Shown here: positions 9,073 to 18,160 of the stretch, in pieces
Layout: each line of letters begins with the position of its first letter
Position numbering within the stretch: the first letter of the stretch is position 1
Assembly (NCBI GenBank): GCA_015655015.1
Contig: JAATFV010000104.1
Coordinates: 1-58,149, forward strand
DNA from: Chitinophagales bacterium
GTDB lineage: Bacteria > Bacteroidota > Bacteroidia > Chitinophagales > Chitinophagaceae
Reading direction: 5' to 3'
Length of the DNA: 58,149 nucleotides
Notes under the pieces: generated by a model
What the model saw: the letters and a program-made list of their open reading frames with translations, nothing else
The model's database searches: none
What the model was told of the DNA's origin: nothing
Made by a program: the position numbers and the translations under genes

Positions 9073-10476
9073 TTAATAGCCGGGATTCTGAATCAGCTTA
9101 TCGTTATGTAATAATTCTGTAAAGGGAATTGGATACAGCGCTGCCTGGGATGTCCAGCCAAGCTTGTCTGCGGCCAATATGGAATCGATCTGTCGTGTCC
9201 GCTTCAGGTCCAGCCACCGATGTCCCCATTCTGCAAAGAATTCTATTTGCCGCTCATGCCTGACAGCGTCCAGCAAATCCGCCTGGTTGGCAGACAGTGT
9301 TTGTGATAATCCTGCCCGATGACGAAGGCGGTCGAGATCTGCTGCGGCAGCAGCTATATTGCCCTGCTGTGCTGTGGCTTCCGACCGGATCAGGTATTGT
9401 TCGGCTAACCGGAGAACGATGTTGCACTCCCTGTTAAGAGGTGTATCCGTAGGAAGCTTGTATTTGAATGGATAGGTATATTGAGAGCTATCCGTCCGGC
9501 TGCTGCCCGTCCAGTACCGGAGCCGGAGGTCTCCGGCTTCAAAGCTGCCCAGCAATGGATTCGCCAGTGTATAGGCAGGCCTGGGATTGACGGTATCGGA
9601 AGGGACAAAGAAGCTGCCTTCGGCTGTACCGATATTATCATGAACTGGCTGCAGTTCCCAGATTGCCTCCCTGCTTTCGGATAGAAATACTTTATTGAGA
9701 TCCGTTTCTAATTGATAGACGTTATTATTAATAACTGTACTGGCTTCCTGTGCTGCATGGACCCAGTCACGCTGGTAGAGATATACCCTTGCCAGCAGGG
9801 CGGTAGCTGCGTATTTGTTGGGGCGGATGCGGGCATTGGGGAAGGCACTCGTGGTAATATAATCTTCTGGCAGAAGTGACTGTGCCTCTTTCAGATCGGC
9901 AATGATCTGTTGGTATATCAAAGAGGAAGGGGCGCGGGGCAATTGGGAGTTGGCATTATAATCGGTGGTAGTTACAAGAGGAATATCGCCGTACAGGTTC
10001 ACGAGGTAAAAAAAGATTAATGCCCTGATAAATCTGGCCTCGCCTTGTAATGATTCTTTTACGGCAGTTGAAATGCCGGTGGAAGATGGTACCTTTTCCA
10101 ATATGGTATTGCAATCGTATATCCAGGGATAGCTGGTGGTGTATAAGCTGCTGCAAAGCGGGTTCTGACTGGATAAGGCATTCCTGGTGAATGCATCTTC
10201 ATTGTCGAATGTGGTAGTGCGACGGAGTTCATCGCTGCTCAGCCCGCCGTAGAGGCTCATTCCGCCGTTTAGCAGTGATCTGGAATTGTCCATAATCTCT
10301 GTATAAATACCAATTATAGCGCTCGTGGCATTCCGATCGGTGGAAAATACATCTGCAGCGCTGATCTGGTTTTCAGGCGGCGGTACCTGTATCAACTTGC
10401 TGCAGGAATAAAAGGGGAAAATACATATCAGTAAACACAGCGATGTCCGGAAAAAGGCAGGAAAGAGATAACACAT
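9073..10476 (-). CDS. SusD/RagB-like surface lipoprotein
   Basis: Ligand-binding partner of the SusC encoded just upstream on the minus strand. Its 467 residues begin with a lipoprotein signal (IFPFYSCSK, Cys near residue 25) and show early SusD motifs (ENQISAADVFSTDRNATSAI), the FIRALIFFYLVNLYGDIPLV helix typical of the family, and the conserved C-terminal HERQIEFFAEWGHRWLDLKR with a final LIQNPGY. It is the last gene of a sigma-FecR-SusC-SusD operon, 10 bases after susC. Confidence 0.95.
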   Translation of the reverse strand: MCYLFPAFFRTSLCLLICIFPFYSCSKLIQVPPPENQISAADVFSTDRNATSAIIGIYTEIMDNSRSLLNGGMSLYGGLSSDELRRTTTFDNEDAFTRNALSSQNPLCSSLYTTSYPWIYDCNTILEKVPSSTGISTAVKESLQGEARFIRALIFFYLVNLYGDIPLVTTTDYNANSQLPRAPSSLIYQQIIADLKEAQSLLPEDYITTSAFPNARIRPNKYAATALLARVYLYQRDWVHAAQEASTVINNNVYQLETDLNKVFLSESREAIWELQPVHDNIGTAEGSFFVPSDTVNPRPAYTLANPLLGSFEAGDLRLRYWTGSSRTDSSQYTYPFKYKLPTDTPLNRECNIVLRLAEQYLIRSEATAQQGNIAAAAADLDRLRHRAGLSQTLSANQADLLDAVRHERQIEFFAEWGHRWLDLKRTRQIDSILAADKLGWTSQAALYPIPFTELLHNDKLIQNPGY

Positions 10477-10486
10477 GGTTTATTAT

Positions 10487-13400
10487 TTAAAAGGTGAGCT
10501 GCAGGCCTGTCGCGATAGTCCTCATGGGCGGCAAAACGGTTGGATCTTGTGTTTCCGGATCTGTAACCGGGAAATGGGTTGCTGTCCAGAGATTCTGCCC
10601 GCGCAAATAGATCCGGCAGCTGGAAACATGATATTTCAACAGGAGACCTTTCGGTAACTGATAGGTCAGTGAAATTGTTTTTAACCGGATATATGAGGCG
10701 TCTATGACTTTAGCATCAGAGACTATGTAATACTTGTTGATAATATTAGCGGCTTTGGAATCTTCTGATGAAGTCAGCCGTTGCAGGACGGCCCTGTCGC
10801 CGGGGCGGCGCCAATGGTTGAGTATATCGACGGGTTCATTTGACAGCATGGAAGTGCCCATCATTCCCGGTAAATACTGTTTATACGATTCCAGGAAGGG
10901 GTTGCTGCCATTTTGTTTACTCACCTGGAAAAAAACATTCAGTTCAAATGCCCTGTATTGAAAAGTATTTCCTATGCCGCCGTAATATTTAGGATCGAGA
11001 TTGCCACTGGCTATCTGATCATTTTTATCCCATACTCCGTTCCTGTCAATATCCTGGAAGGTAAACAGGCCGGACTGGGGGTCCACGCCTGTATAGTGGA
11101 AGGCCTTGACCACGGACAGGGATTTCCCTTCCACCAATGTAGCTGAATAAGAAGAGGAGGCCAGCCCGGGAAAGCTTGCCAGCTTATTTTGCGGCAGGGT
11201 CAACGAAAGTGTCGCAGTCCATTGGAAAGATCCCTTTGTCAGAATATAGGTTTGCAGCGAGAATTCCTCGCCTTTATTCACTATTCTGGCCCGCTGATCG
11301 ACAAGGCCGCGAGGCAGCCCTGCGGGAGAAGAAAAAACTTTATCGACCAATTGATTTGTAGTCCAGTTACGGTAGGCGGCAGCGGAAAGAACAATTTTAT
11401 TTTGGAGGAATCCCAGGTCGACTCCGATCTCCGTTTTATAGTTTACTTCCCACTGAAGGTTGTTGTTACCGAAGCTGGCGGGGACGACTCCCTGCAAGCC
11501 GTCGTAGTTGCGTGCCGCGGTCGTTGGACTGAACACCTCCAGAAATTTATTATTTTCTATCTGATCATTCCCTGTCTTTCCATAACTTCCTCTCATTTTG
11601 CCGAAACTTAGCCAGCCTGGTAGCTTCAGCCAGCGTTCGTCACTGAAGATCCACACGCTGCCGATAGCCCAGAAATTGCCGAATTGCCGGCCGGGGCCAA
11701 AACGGCTCGAACCGTCTCTTCTTCCGGAGAAAGTCAGGATGTATCTTTGAAGGAGGTTATAATCGATCTGTCCGAAGACAGCATTGTAACGATATATTAG
11801 CCGGTTTTCTTCACTGGTGGCCTCTGGTGTTCTGCTGCCTGTGTTCAATAGAATATCGCTCGTATAGCCGTCAGCTGTAAGGGACGAATAGGCTGTACGC
11901 TCTTCCTGCCAGGTGCTTCCCAGCAGAACTTCCAGTTTACTCTTGCCAAATTTTCGGATATATTCCCCCATCAATTCGATGATCTCACTGTTATAGTTGT
12001 TGAAGGAGGAATAGGAATAGCCGGTAGGATTGACGGAAGGATCCTGCCCTGCCAGAGGGCGCCAGCTTCGCTCTGTAGTTGACACGGTATTGTAACCTAT
12101 ACTGCTTCGTATGAATAAACCAGGCGATAGCTCATAACCCAGCTGAAGATGACTAAGCTGGTTGCGGATGGCGGCACGGTAAGTATTGAAGGCAAGCGCA
12201 GGAAGGTTGACAATGGGAAATCCTTTGACGTCCCATACCAGTTGGCCGGATTCATTAAAGAATGAGGGGATGTTCGGAGTAGTGGACAAATAAGAGGTAT
12301 AATCTTCCACCGGTAAAAAATTATGTTCCAGGCCATACATCTCTATCAGATGAAATAGTAGCCGCCGGTCTTCGGACTGGTAATTAAAGTTGCCGTATAC
12401 AGCGTAACGATCATCTCCTGCAGACCCGGGGAAGACGGCAGTCTCTCTATGATAATTTCCGGCGAGCAGGAATGTTGTATTCGGGTTCCCCCAGGAAAGA
12501 CCGATCCTTGCATCCTGAGACGAGCCTGTATTCCCCATTATCCATTTCCTGTAATCTATGCTTCGGGAACTGTCCAGGGTAGATTCGGGGAGCGTGACGG
12601 CGTTTACAGGCAGGCCATCATTCAGGATAGCCTCCTTTCTCATGCTGAGGAATTGCTGTATATTTAAAAAGGAGCTGGTCTTTACAGCAGTATTGATACC
12701 GTTATATACATCGAATGTGCATTTTAATTTACCCGGAAGTCCTTTTTTGAGCGTTATGAGGATAACGCCATTAGCTCCTCTGCTACCGTATATGGCTGTT
12801 GCCGCCGCATCTTTTAAGACTTCGATATGCTCGAATGTAGAAGGATCGATGCTATTAAATACGTTTGCGCCATATACTCCCTGGGCGGACCCGGACCCGA
12901 TCGTACTGAGAAAATTTTGCCGTCCGGCGACGGGGATACCATCAACCAGGATCAGCGGATCCGTACTTTGCTGAAGAGAGTTTTGTCCCCTCACCTGTAT
13001 TTTATAGGCGCTGCCCGGTACGCCACTGGTTTGCTGCAGGGACATTCCTGGTATACGTCCTTCTAAAGCTGCCAGCCCATTGGAGACCGGCTGTATTTCG
13101 ATGTCAGATCCTTTAAGGTGGAAAAGTGAGCTGGGTGTGAACCGGGAAGTCGTTCTTTTATAGGTGTGAACAATTACTTCGTTCAGGTTGACAGCAGATT
13201 GCTCCAGGACGATGTTATTAAAGTATTTATTACTGACAAGGATGGATCGGGGAAGATGCCCTATGAAAGTAATTTCTAATTGAACCGTGTGTGCAGGGCA
13301 GCTGATACTAAACAGACCGTCTGTATTTGTCGTCACTGTCAGTGAATCTCCTTTTATTGATACGGAAGCTCCTGTCAGGAATTCTCCATTCCTATTAGTC

Positions 13401-13771
13401 ACTCTTCCTCTTACAGGAGATAATAAAGAAGCATTTATGTCCGCATGGCTGAGAACATTGATGGTCTTGCCTCTTATGGTATATTCCAGTTCAAGGCCGG
13501 CAAAGAGGGTATCGAGCACCTGCCGTATATCGGCATCCACCAGGTCCACGCTGACCAGTGGGGCATTGTGGAAATAGTCCGGGCAGGATGATATTGAATA
13601 GCCGGTTTTGTTTTTAATCACCGCAAGAGCAGAGGGAATCGTCTCCTCCTTCAAACGGATAGTCAATTTTTGCGCAAAGCAATGTGTGCCCGTAATCAGA
13701 ATAATAGCAAGGGTCATTATAGCCCATTTCCCCGGTTTTGAAAAGGGAATGGCAAAAACCATCTTTTTCAT
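10487..13771 (-). CDS. SusC/RagA-type TonB-linked receptor with STN domain
   Basis: Outer-membrane SusC channel of 1094 residues. It has a signal peptide ending near residue 33 (HCFAQ), an STN domain (about 34-110), a carboxypeptidase-regulatory-like domain (about 125-205), a plug with STFEHIEVLKDAAATAIYGS and NGVILITLKKG, and a large beta-barrel ending in GLQLTF. The STN domain fits the FecR gene immediately upstream: in this family STN relays ligand binding to FecR, which releases the cognate ECF sigma factor. The substrate is unknown. Confidence 0.95.
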   Translation of the reverse strand: MKKMVFAIPFSKPGKWAIMTLAIILITGTHCFAQKLTIRLKEETIPSALAVIKNKTGYSISSCPDYFHNAPLVSVDLVDADIRQVLDTLFAGLELEYTIRGKTINVLSHADINASLLSPVRGRVTNRNGEFLTGASVSIKGDSLTVTTNTDGLFSISCPAHTVQLEITFIGHLPRSILVSNKYFNNIVLEQSAVNLNEVIVHTYKRTTSRFTPSSLFHLKGSDIEIQPVSNGLAALEGRIPGMSLQQTSGVPGSAYKIQVRGQNSLQQSTDPLILVDGIPVAGRQNFLSTIGSGSAQGVYGANVFNSIDPSTFEHIEVLKDAAATAIYGSRGANGVILITLKKGLPGKLKCTFDVYNGINTAVKTSSFLNIQQFLSMRKEAILNDGLPVNAVTLPESTLDSSRSIDYRKWIMGNTGSSQDARIGLSWGNPNTTFLLAGNYHRETAVFPGSAGDDRYAVYGNFNYQSEDRRLLFHLIEMYGLEHNFLPVEDYTSYLSTTPNIPSFFNESGQLVWDVKGFPIVNLPALAFNTYRAAIRNQLSHLQLGYELSPGLFIRSSIGYNTVSTTERSWRPLAGQDPSVNPTGYSYSSFNNYNSEIIELMGEYIRKFGKSKLEVLLGSTWQEERTAYSSLTADGYTSDILLNTGSRTPEATSEENRLIYRYNAVFGQIDYNLLQRYILTFSGRRDGSSRFGPGRQFGNFWAIGSVWIFSDERWLKLPGWLSFGKMRGSYGKTGNDQIENNKFLEVFSPTTAARNYDGLQGVVPASFGNNNLQWEVNYKTEIGVDLGFLQNKIVLSAAAYRNWTTNQLVDKVFSSPAGLPRGLVDQRARIVNKGEEFSLQTYILTKGSFQWTATLSLTLPQNKLASFPGLASSSYSATLVEGKSLSVVKAFHYTGVDPQSGLFTFQDIDRNGVWDKNDQIASGNLDPKYYGGIGNTFQYRAFELNVFFQVSKQNGSNPFLESYKQYLPGMMGTSMLSNEPVDILNHWRRPGDRAVLQRLTSSEDSKAANIINKYYIVSDAKVIDASYIRLKTISLTYQLPKGLLLKYHVSSCRIYLRGQNLWTATHFPVTDPETQDPTVLPPMRTIATGLQLTF

Positions 13772-13945
13772 TTGATCCTAAAGTTTTGGTTGTCATAAAA
13801 GGTTCATTAGCAGGAATAAGGCGACGAAACGTTGGAATTGGATTATCCTTGAACGATAGGATGGGTTTTGAAGAGAAAAATTGTATCAGGCAGTTGCCTG
13901 ATATAATTTAATAATAGGAGGGTTTTATATATAAGAGGTCATGAT

Positions 13946-15175
13946 CTATTTAAATGGTGTTGCAGAAACAATGATACTGTCACCTCGAGCGATCAGGTAG
14001 GCAGACCTGCTTTCTGCTTCTTCTATGTTTCTTAAGACTTCCTTCAGGGGCTGATTCCGCGAGACATCTCCACTATATGGCCGTCCTTTCACATGGGGCG
14101 GAAGATATGGTGTTACCTGGTACCAGCGGGCAATCCGGCGGACCACGGTAGCGAGATCGGTATATTCGAAGCTGAAGAGAGGTTTGTTTCTTTCTGTCCA
14201 TGCCATGGCTGCAGAAGCGGAAGAGTCGGTCAGCACCCTGGTCTCCAGCCTGTCCTTTGTCACCACAGCCTGTTCCCAAGGCTTTAATACGGTAACAGTG
14301 CCTGTGGAAGGTGTTATTTTTACGGATCCTTTAAGCAAGGTGATCTCGCTGGATGGTTCGTCCCCATATCCCATGATATTGAAGTAAGTTCCCAATACCT
14401 CTATTTGAGTCCCTTTATTATTGATAATGAATGGACCGGCCTTATTTTGTACCACTTCGAAAGAGGCTTCTCCATCCAAAAAGACTTCCCGGGTGCCGCC
14501 ATAGAAGGCAATGGGAAAACGGAGGGAAGAGGTGTAATTCAGATGGACCTTACTGCCATCCGGCAGGACGACCGTATAGGGACTGGTTTGCCGGGTGCTG
14601 ACAATATTATATCCTGTATCTTCTGACTTTTCCCCGATCGACTGGTAGATAAGCCGGCTGCTATCCGATTTTGTGATGATCGTATTATGCCGGGCTGCTA
14701 TTTTTTTATTGTCCGGCAGGCTATCCAGGACGATACTGCTGCCATCTTCCAGGATAAGCAGCGCCTTGTAACCGGCAGGTAGGGATGTATGGGCTATTGT
14801 CGGCTGTAATGGTTCGTTGCGTGGATGCGGGTGATGGACGTACCACCATCCTGCTACAAAAAGGAGGAGGACTGCTGCTACAGCGGCGAATTTTCTTACG
14901 GAGGGAATTTTCCATAAGGGGATTGGTGGTGGGGAAACCCAATCTTCCCCCAGTCTGGCTCGTATATTCTGCCACATCCGTTCGGATGGCACCTGATGTA
15001 TCCTTTTAAGGTTCTCCTGAAGCCATTTTTCATCCCGGAATTGGTCTGGCAGGGCCTGATGATAGGATGATCTTTTCTGCCACTCCTGTAGTGCAGCCAG
15101 TTGCTGTTCACTCATTTTTTTGTGAAAAGCGTATTTAAAGATCAGCAGGACAATGAAGCGAAGATTTTCAGGCAT
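13946..15175 (-). CDS. FecR-family anti-sigma factor
   Basis: Inner-membrane anti-sigma factor of 409 residues. A cytoplasmic N-terminal part (about 1-90) is followed by one membrane segment (about 92-112: FAAVAAVLLLFVAGWWY), a periplasmic FecR domain (VLPDGSKVHLNYTSSLRFP, VFLDGEASFEV, then IEVLGTYFNI) and a C-terminal DUF4974/STN-like part (LKEVLRNIEE). It lies between the ECF sigma gene and the STN-containing SusC, so it most likely holds the sigma factor until SusC signals ligand. Confidence 0.92.
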   Translation of the reverse strand: MPENLRFIVLLIFKYAFHKKMSEQQLAALQEWQKRSSYHQALPDQFRDEKWLQENLKRIHQVPSERMWQNIRARLGEDWVSPPPIPLWKIPSVRKFAAVAAVLLLFVAGWWYVHHPHPRNEPLQPTIAHTSLPAGYKALLILEDGSSIVLDSLPDNKKIAARHNTIITKSDSSRLIYQSIGEKSEDTGYNIVSTRQTSPYTVVLPDGSKVHLNYTSSLRFPIAFYGGTREVFLDGEASFEVVQNKAGPFIINNKGTQIEVLGTYFNIMGYGDEPSSEITLLKGSVKITPSTGTVTVLKPWEQAVVTKDRLETRVLTDSSASAAMAWTERNKPLFSFEYTDLATVVRRIARWYQVTPYLPPHVKGRPYSGDVSRNQPLKEVLRNIEEAESRSAYLIARGDSIIVSATPFK

Positions 15176-15327
15176 ATAATGTCATGAGCGGGTTTAGCAG
15201 CCATGTTTTATAGCTGGATTGCCTGCTTTTTGATATATACACGCCATAAGGGTAGATTTTAACCCCTCTTCCAAAGGATTTTTTTTTATTTTTTTTTCCG
15301 GGAGGAAAATAACCTGAAGATTGAGCT

Positions 15328-15930
15328 TTAGGAGTCCTGGATAGAAAAAAGTATAAGGAATAAGAGGAACTCATTTTTAGGAATAACTGTCTTCAGATAT
15401 TTGAGGGCTTTCCCAAGATGATTAACTACCGACTGGCGACGGATGCCCAATTTTTCGGCAATCTCTCCGTTCTCCATTCCTTCCAGATACATCTTAAATA
15501 TCTTTTTTCTTGCCTTGGGTAGTTTTTCGACATACTGATAGATGTTCGCTAATAACTCATTTTTAATCATTTCCACTTCTTCCGAACTTTCATAATTCCC
15601 GGAAAGCCAATAAGATAAGTCAATCTGGCGGGCCTTTTGGACTTTTTGATTTCTAAAATGAGTTACGCAATCTTTTTTCGCTACGTTATATAAGAACGCC
15701 CATATGTGTTCCGGATCATTAATTGTTTCTGTCTTTTGGGAAAGTTTAACAAAAACATCATCGACGATCTCTTCCGCCACCATATCATTCCTGATCCAAA
15801 GCCGTATCATTTCATACAAGGGGCGATGGTGTAGTTGATAGAAATATCCAATTGCAGCCGGATCCTTCTTTTTGAAGGACAGGAATTGGCGGGCACGGTC
15901 ATCGGGACGGTTCAATCCAATATTGCTCAT
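15328..15930 (-). CDS. ECF-type RNA polymerase sigma factor
   Basis: Extracytoplasmic-function sigma factor of 200 residues, likely controlling the downstream susC/susD genes. Region 2 is visible as YFYQLHHRPLYEMIRLWIRN...EEIVDDVFVKL, and region 4 as LPKARKKIFKMYLEGMENGE with IAEKLGIRRQSVVNHLGKAL as helix-turn-helix. The ATG at 15930 (MSNIGLNRPDD) is preferred over an in-frame start 81 bases upstream, because the family starts close to region 2. FecR follows after about 150 bases containing long T-tracts. Confidence 0.9.
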   Translation of the reverse strand: MSNIGLNRPDDRARQFLSFKKKDPAAIGYFYQLHHRPLYEMIRLWIRNDMVAEEIVDDVFVKLSQKTETINDPEHIWAFLYNVAKKDCVTHFRNQKVQKARQIDLSYWLSGNYESSEEVEMIKNELLANIYQYVEKLPKARKKIFKMYLEGMENGEIAEKLGIRRQSVVNHLGKALKYLKTVIPKNEFLLFLILFSIQDS

Positions 15931-16122
15931 AATCAGTTTGCCTTTCTTTGATGGAAAAAAGTTCCTTAACCTGATAGGGTAACGTCCTGGTTCGTTCGAG
16001 TTACGATACAAAAAGTGATTTCTCCGTGAAAGTCAAAATACTTCAATGTGCCGCAATGTTACAAAAAATAATGTTGAATCAAAATGTGTGTGAAAAAATG
16101 GTCTCGAACTATATCCACATGG

Positions 16123-16162
16123 AAACAGCAAAATCCATTTAGCTGATGGGACTTTGCTGTTT
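16123..16162. terminator. Hairpin AAACAGCAAA/TTTGCTGTTT
   Basis: A 10-bp perfect stem, extended by a few inner pairs, just downstream of the minus-strand secreted protein gene ending at 16189. On the plus strand it is followed by GATTCTTTTT. It probably ends transcription between that gene and the sigma-factor promoter region. Confidence 0.5.
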
Positions 16163-16188
16163 GATTCTTTTTGAAATGCGCGTGTCAG

Positions 16189-17361
16189 TTATCTCTCCAG
16201 CATTTCTTTTAATCTTTCACAATCGAGCCGTTCCCGGACCTGTCTGTCGATGTCTGCGGCTGCGGGCACTGAGGGATCATACTGCCAGCACACTACAAAG
16301 AACCGGGGCTTTTCCGAAGAGAGGTAGGGGTTGAAACAAGTGGCGTTCATCCGGATCAGCATTTTGCCGCCCAGTCCATCCTGGAATCCCTGGAAGTCGG
16401 CTGCCTGGCCGGATACGATGGCGGGTCTGTCGAGATCGGCAGGGGAGAGGTGACTGGCCACATAGTCCATCAGATGGAGGGTGCTGTCGAGGCCGGCAGT
16501 TTCTTTGTCTACGTTATCTTTAAGATATTCTTCGTCGGACCTGTAATTGTTAAGGAACATTTTCATTCTCATCTGCAGCTCCACGCCGGAGTATTGCATG
16601 TTCAGCTGTTCAATAGCTGCCTTTTTCTCTGCCTCCTGGACTGCCGTCGAACGAACGGGCTCTTTCTGCTTCATCTCCGTCAGAAAGCTGTTTTTAATAT
16701 TATTCAATTCCATCCGGGCTTCGCGGAGATATTCTTTGCGGGAGACAGGGGTATAAAGAAGCTGATGGTTATCGGCCGTGACCACCCAGATCGTTGACCG
16801 GAGGGAGCTGATTTCTTCAGCGTCCTGGGAAAAACAGGGAGCGCCATTTTTTACGGTATTGGCAGGAGGGATCGTGAAGAAGTTTTGGTTGTTGACCTGC
16901 AGCGGACTCAGCAGGGGGCTGAGATCGTTAGCGAGGATGGTCAGTTTTGCCTTCTGCTCATAGAAATTACAATGAACGCCAAATTTTATCAATGCAGCGG
17001 AGCCGGCTTTTTCAGAGAAATATTCTCCATGCCAGACGGGAGCATATTCTCCGGCCGAAATACAGCGATCATGGAGAAAGGACACCATTGCGGCTGTCAC
17101 CATCTTCATGCTGGAAAGCTTAGCGGCGCTGATGCGGCCATTGAGCTGGTCCTGCTCTCTTTCCCATTGGGGGTTATTGCGGGCCGGATCTGAATTGGCG
17201 TCGGAATCAGCGTTTGCAGCGGGGGCTGAGCCAGGACCGGCGAGGGGATTTTTCCTGATTACCGGAGCATTTGCCGTTCTGTTATTTTCTGTGAGGTATT
17301 GTGCCCGGGACAGATTGGGACATACGAAGGCCAGGGCCAATAAAACGTAAAATTGCTTCAT
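16189..17361 (-). CDS. Secreted protein of unknown function
   Basis: A 390-residue protein with a signal peptide (about 1-20, ending LSRAQ), so exported to the periplasm or beyond. After a low-complexity Asn/Ala/Asp stretch (about 30-65) comes a mixed alpha/beta part with a few cysteines (DRCISAGEYAPVW, FGVHCNFYEQKAK), a charged helical segment likely to form a coiled coil (about 215-270, YLREARMELNNIKNSFLTEM), and a beta-rich end with MNATCFNPYLSSEKPRFFVV. I do not recognise the family. It is monocistronic by spacing. Confidence 0.65.
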   Translation of the reverse strand: MKQFYVLLALAFVCPNLSRAQYLTENNRTANAPVIRKNPLAGPGSAPAANADSDANSDPARNNPQWEREQDQLNGRISAAKLSSMKMVTAAMVSFLHDRCISAGEYAPVWHGEYFSEKAGSAALIKFGVHCNFYEQKAKLTILANDLSPLLSPLQVNNQNFFTIPPANTVKNGAPCFSQDAEEISSLRSTIWVVTADNHQLLYTPVSRKEYLREARMELNNIKNSFLTEMKQKEPVRSTAVQEAEKKAAIEQLNMQYSGVELQMRMKMFLNNYRSDEEYLKDNVDKETAGLDSTLHLMDYVASHLSPADLDRPAIVSGQAADFQGFQDGLGGKMLIRMNATCFNPYLSSEKPRFFVVCWQYDPSVPAAADIDRQVRERLDCERLKEMLER

Positions 17362-17651
17362 GGGGTCTATTTTTATAGGGTCTGTGATCCTGGTACTATT
17401 TCTTCAAAGGAGAAGGGGGTAACTTAATTTTTTTCGCTGATAAGAACACTTGTCTTTTTCAATTAGCAAGCCACAAATAGAATAGGCTGATTAAGAGGCT
17501 GGTATGTTTATACGCAGGTGGGACTTTATCCCGTTTCGGGAAAAAGGAGGCTGAAAGTCCCGGAAAAGAAAGCGTTACGATGCCTCGGGTATATTTGAAC
17601 CGCAAAGTAATTGTGTATAGGGAGGCAAGAGAGGGGGGTATTATGAAAATA

Positions 17652-18017
17652 TTATTGCAGCGTTGCCAATTCTTCCAGCTCTTTTTCCGAGAACATCCTG
17701 GAGTGGATATAGAACCGGACTCCCAGCGGTATTTCAAGGGAAAAGCTGCTTCCCCGTCCGGGTGTTACGTCCATGATCAGCTGGGTATGCTTCCAGTATT
17801 CGAACTGGTCTTTACTCATGTAAAACAGGCAGTCTTCTACGATCCCCAGGCAGACATCACTGCTGCCGGTCATGAATTCCCCTTCTGCAAAACACATTGG
17901 CTGCGATCCGTCGCAGCATCCCCCGCTTTGATGGAACATCAATGGACCATGCTGGTCTTTCAGGGTCTGTATCAGTTCAATTGCCTTGTCGGTAGCGATG
18001 ACACGTGGTATACTCAT
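17652..18017 (-). CDS. DUF779 family protein
   Basis: A small cytoplasmic protein of 121 residues with the DUF779 hallmark HQSGGCCDGSQPMC (Cys34, Cys35, Cys42), which looks like a metal or redox site. Genes of this family are repeatedly found beside NAD-dependent aldehyde dehydrogenases, and this one lies directly downstream of one on the same strand, 143 bases away. Its biochemical role is not established. A 19-bp hairpin lies in the gap, which may separate its expression from the dehydrogenase. Confidence 0.88.
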   Translation of the reverse strand: MSIPRVIATDKAIELIQTLKDQHGPLMFHQSGGCCDGSQPMCFAEGEFMTGSSDVCLGIVEDCLFYMSKDQFEYWKHTQLIMDVTPGRGSSFSLEIPLGVRFYIHSRMFSEKELEELATLQ

Positions 18018-18073
18018 ACTGTATTATTTATTGCCTGGTAAACACTGGCATTATTGGTATAAATATCAATGTT

Positions 18074-18114
18074 GATACCTGAAAAACACCAGTCGCTGGT
18101 GTTTTTCAGGTATC
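18074..18114. repeat. Perfect 19-bp hairpin between the aldehyde dehydrogenase and DUF779 genes
   Basis: The arms GATACCTGAAAAACACCAG and its exact complement flank a TCG loop. No U-tract follows on the minus strand, where both neighbouring genes are read, so a processing, stabilising or partial-termination role is as likely as full termination. The motif TACCTGA recurs just upstream in transcript order. Confidence 0.7.
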
Positions 18115-18160
18115 AGGGTACCTTTAAGAGTACCTCAGGTATAGTAGTGAATGGTATGGC

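Noticed and set aside
15276..15300. Long T-tracts between sigma and FecR genes as a phase-variable repeat
   Set aside because: They lie outside coding sequence and do not form a regular unit; possible slippage effects cannot be judged.
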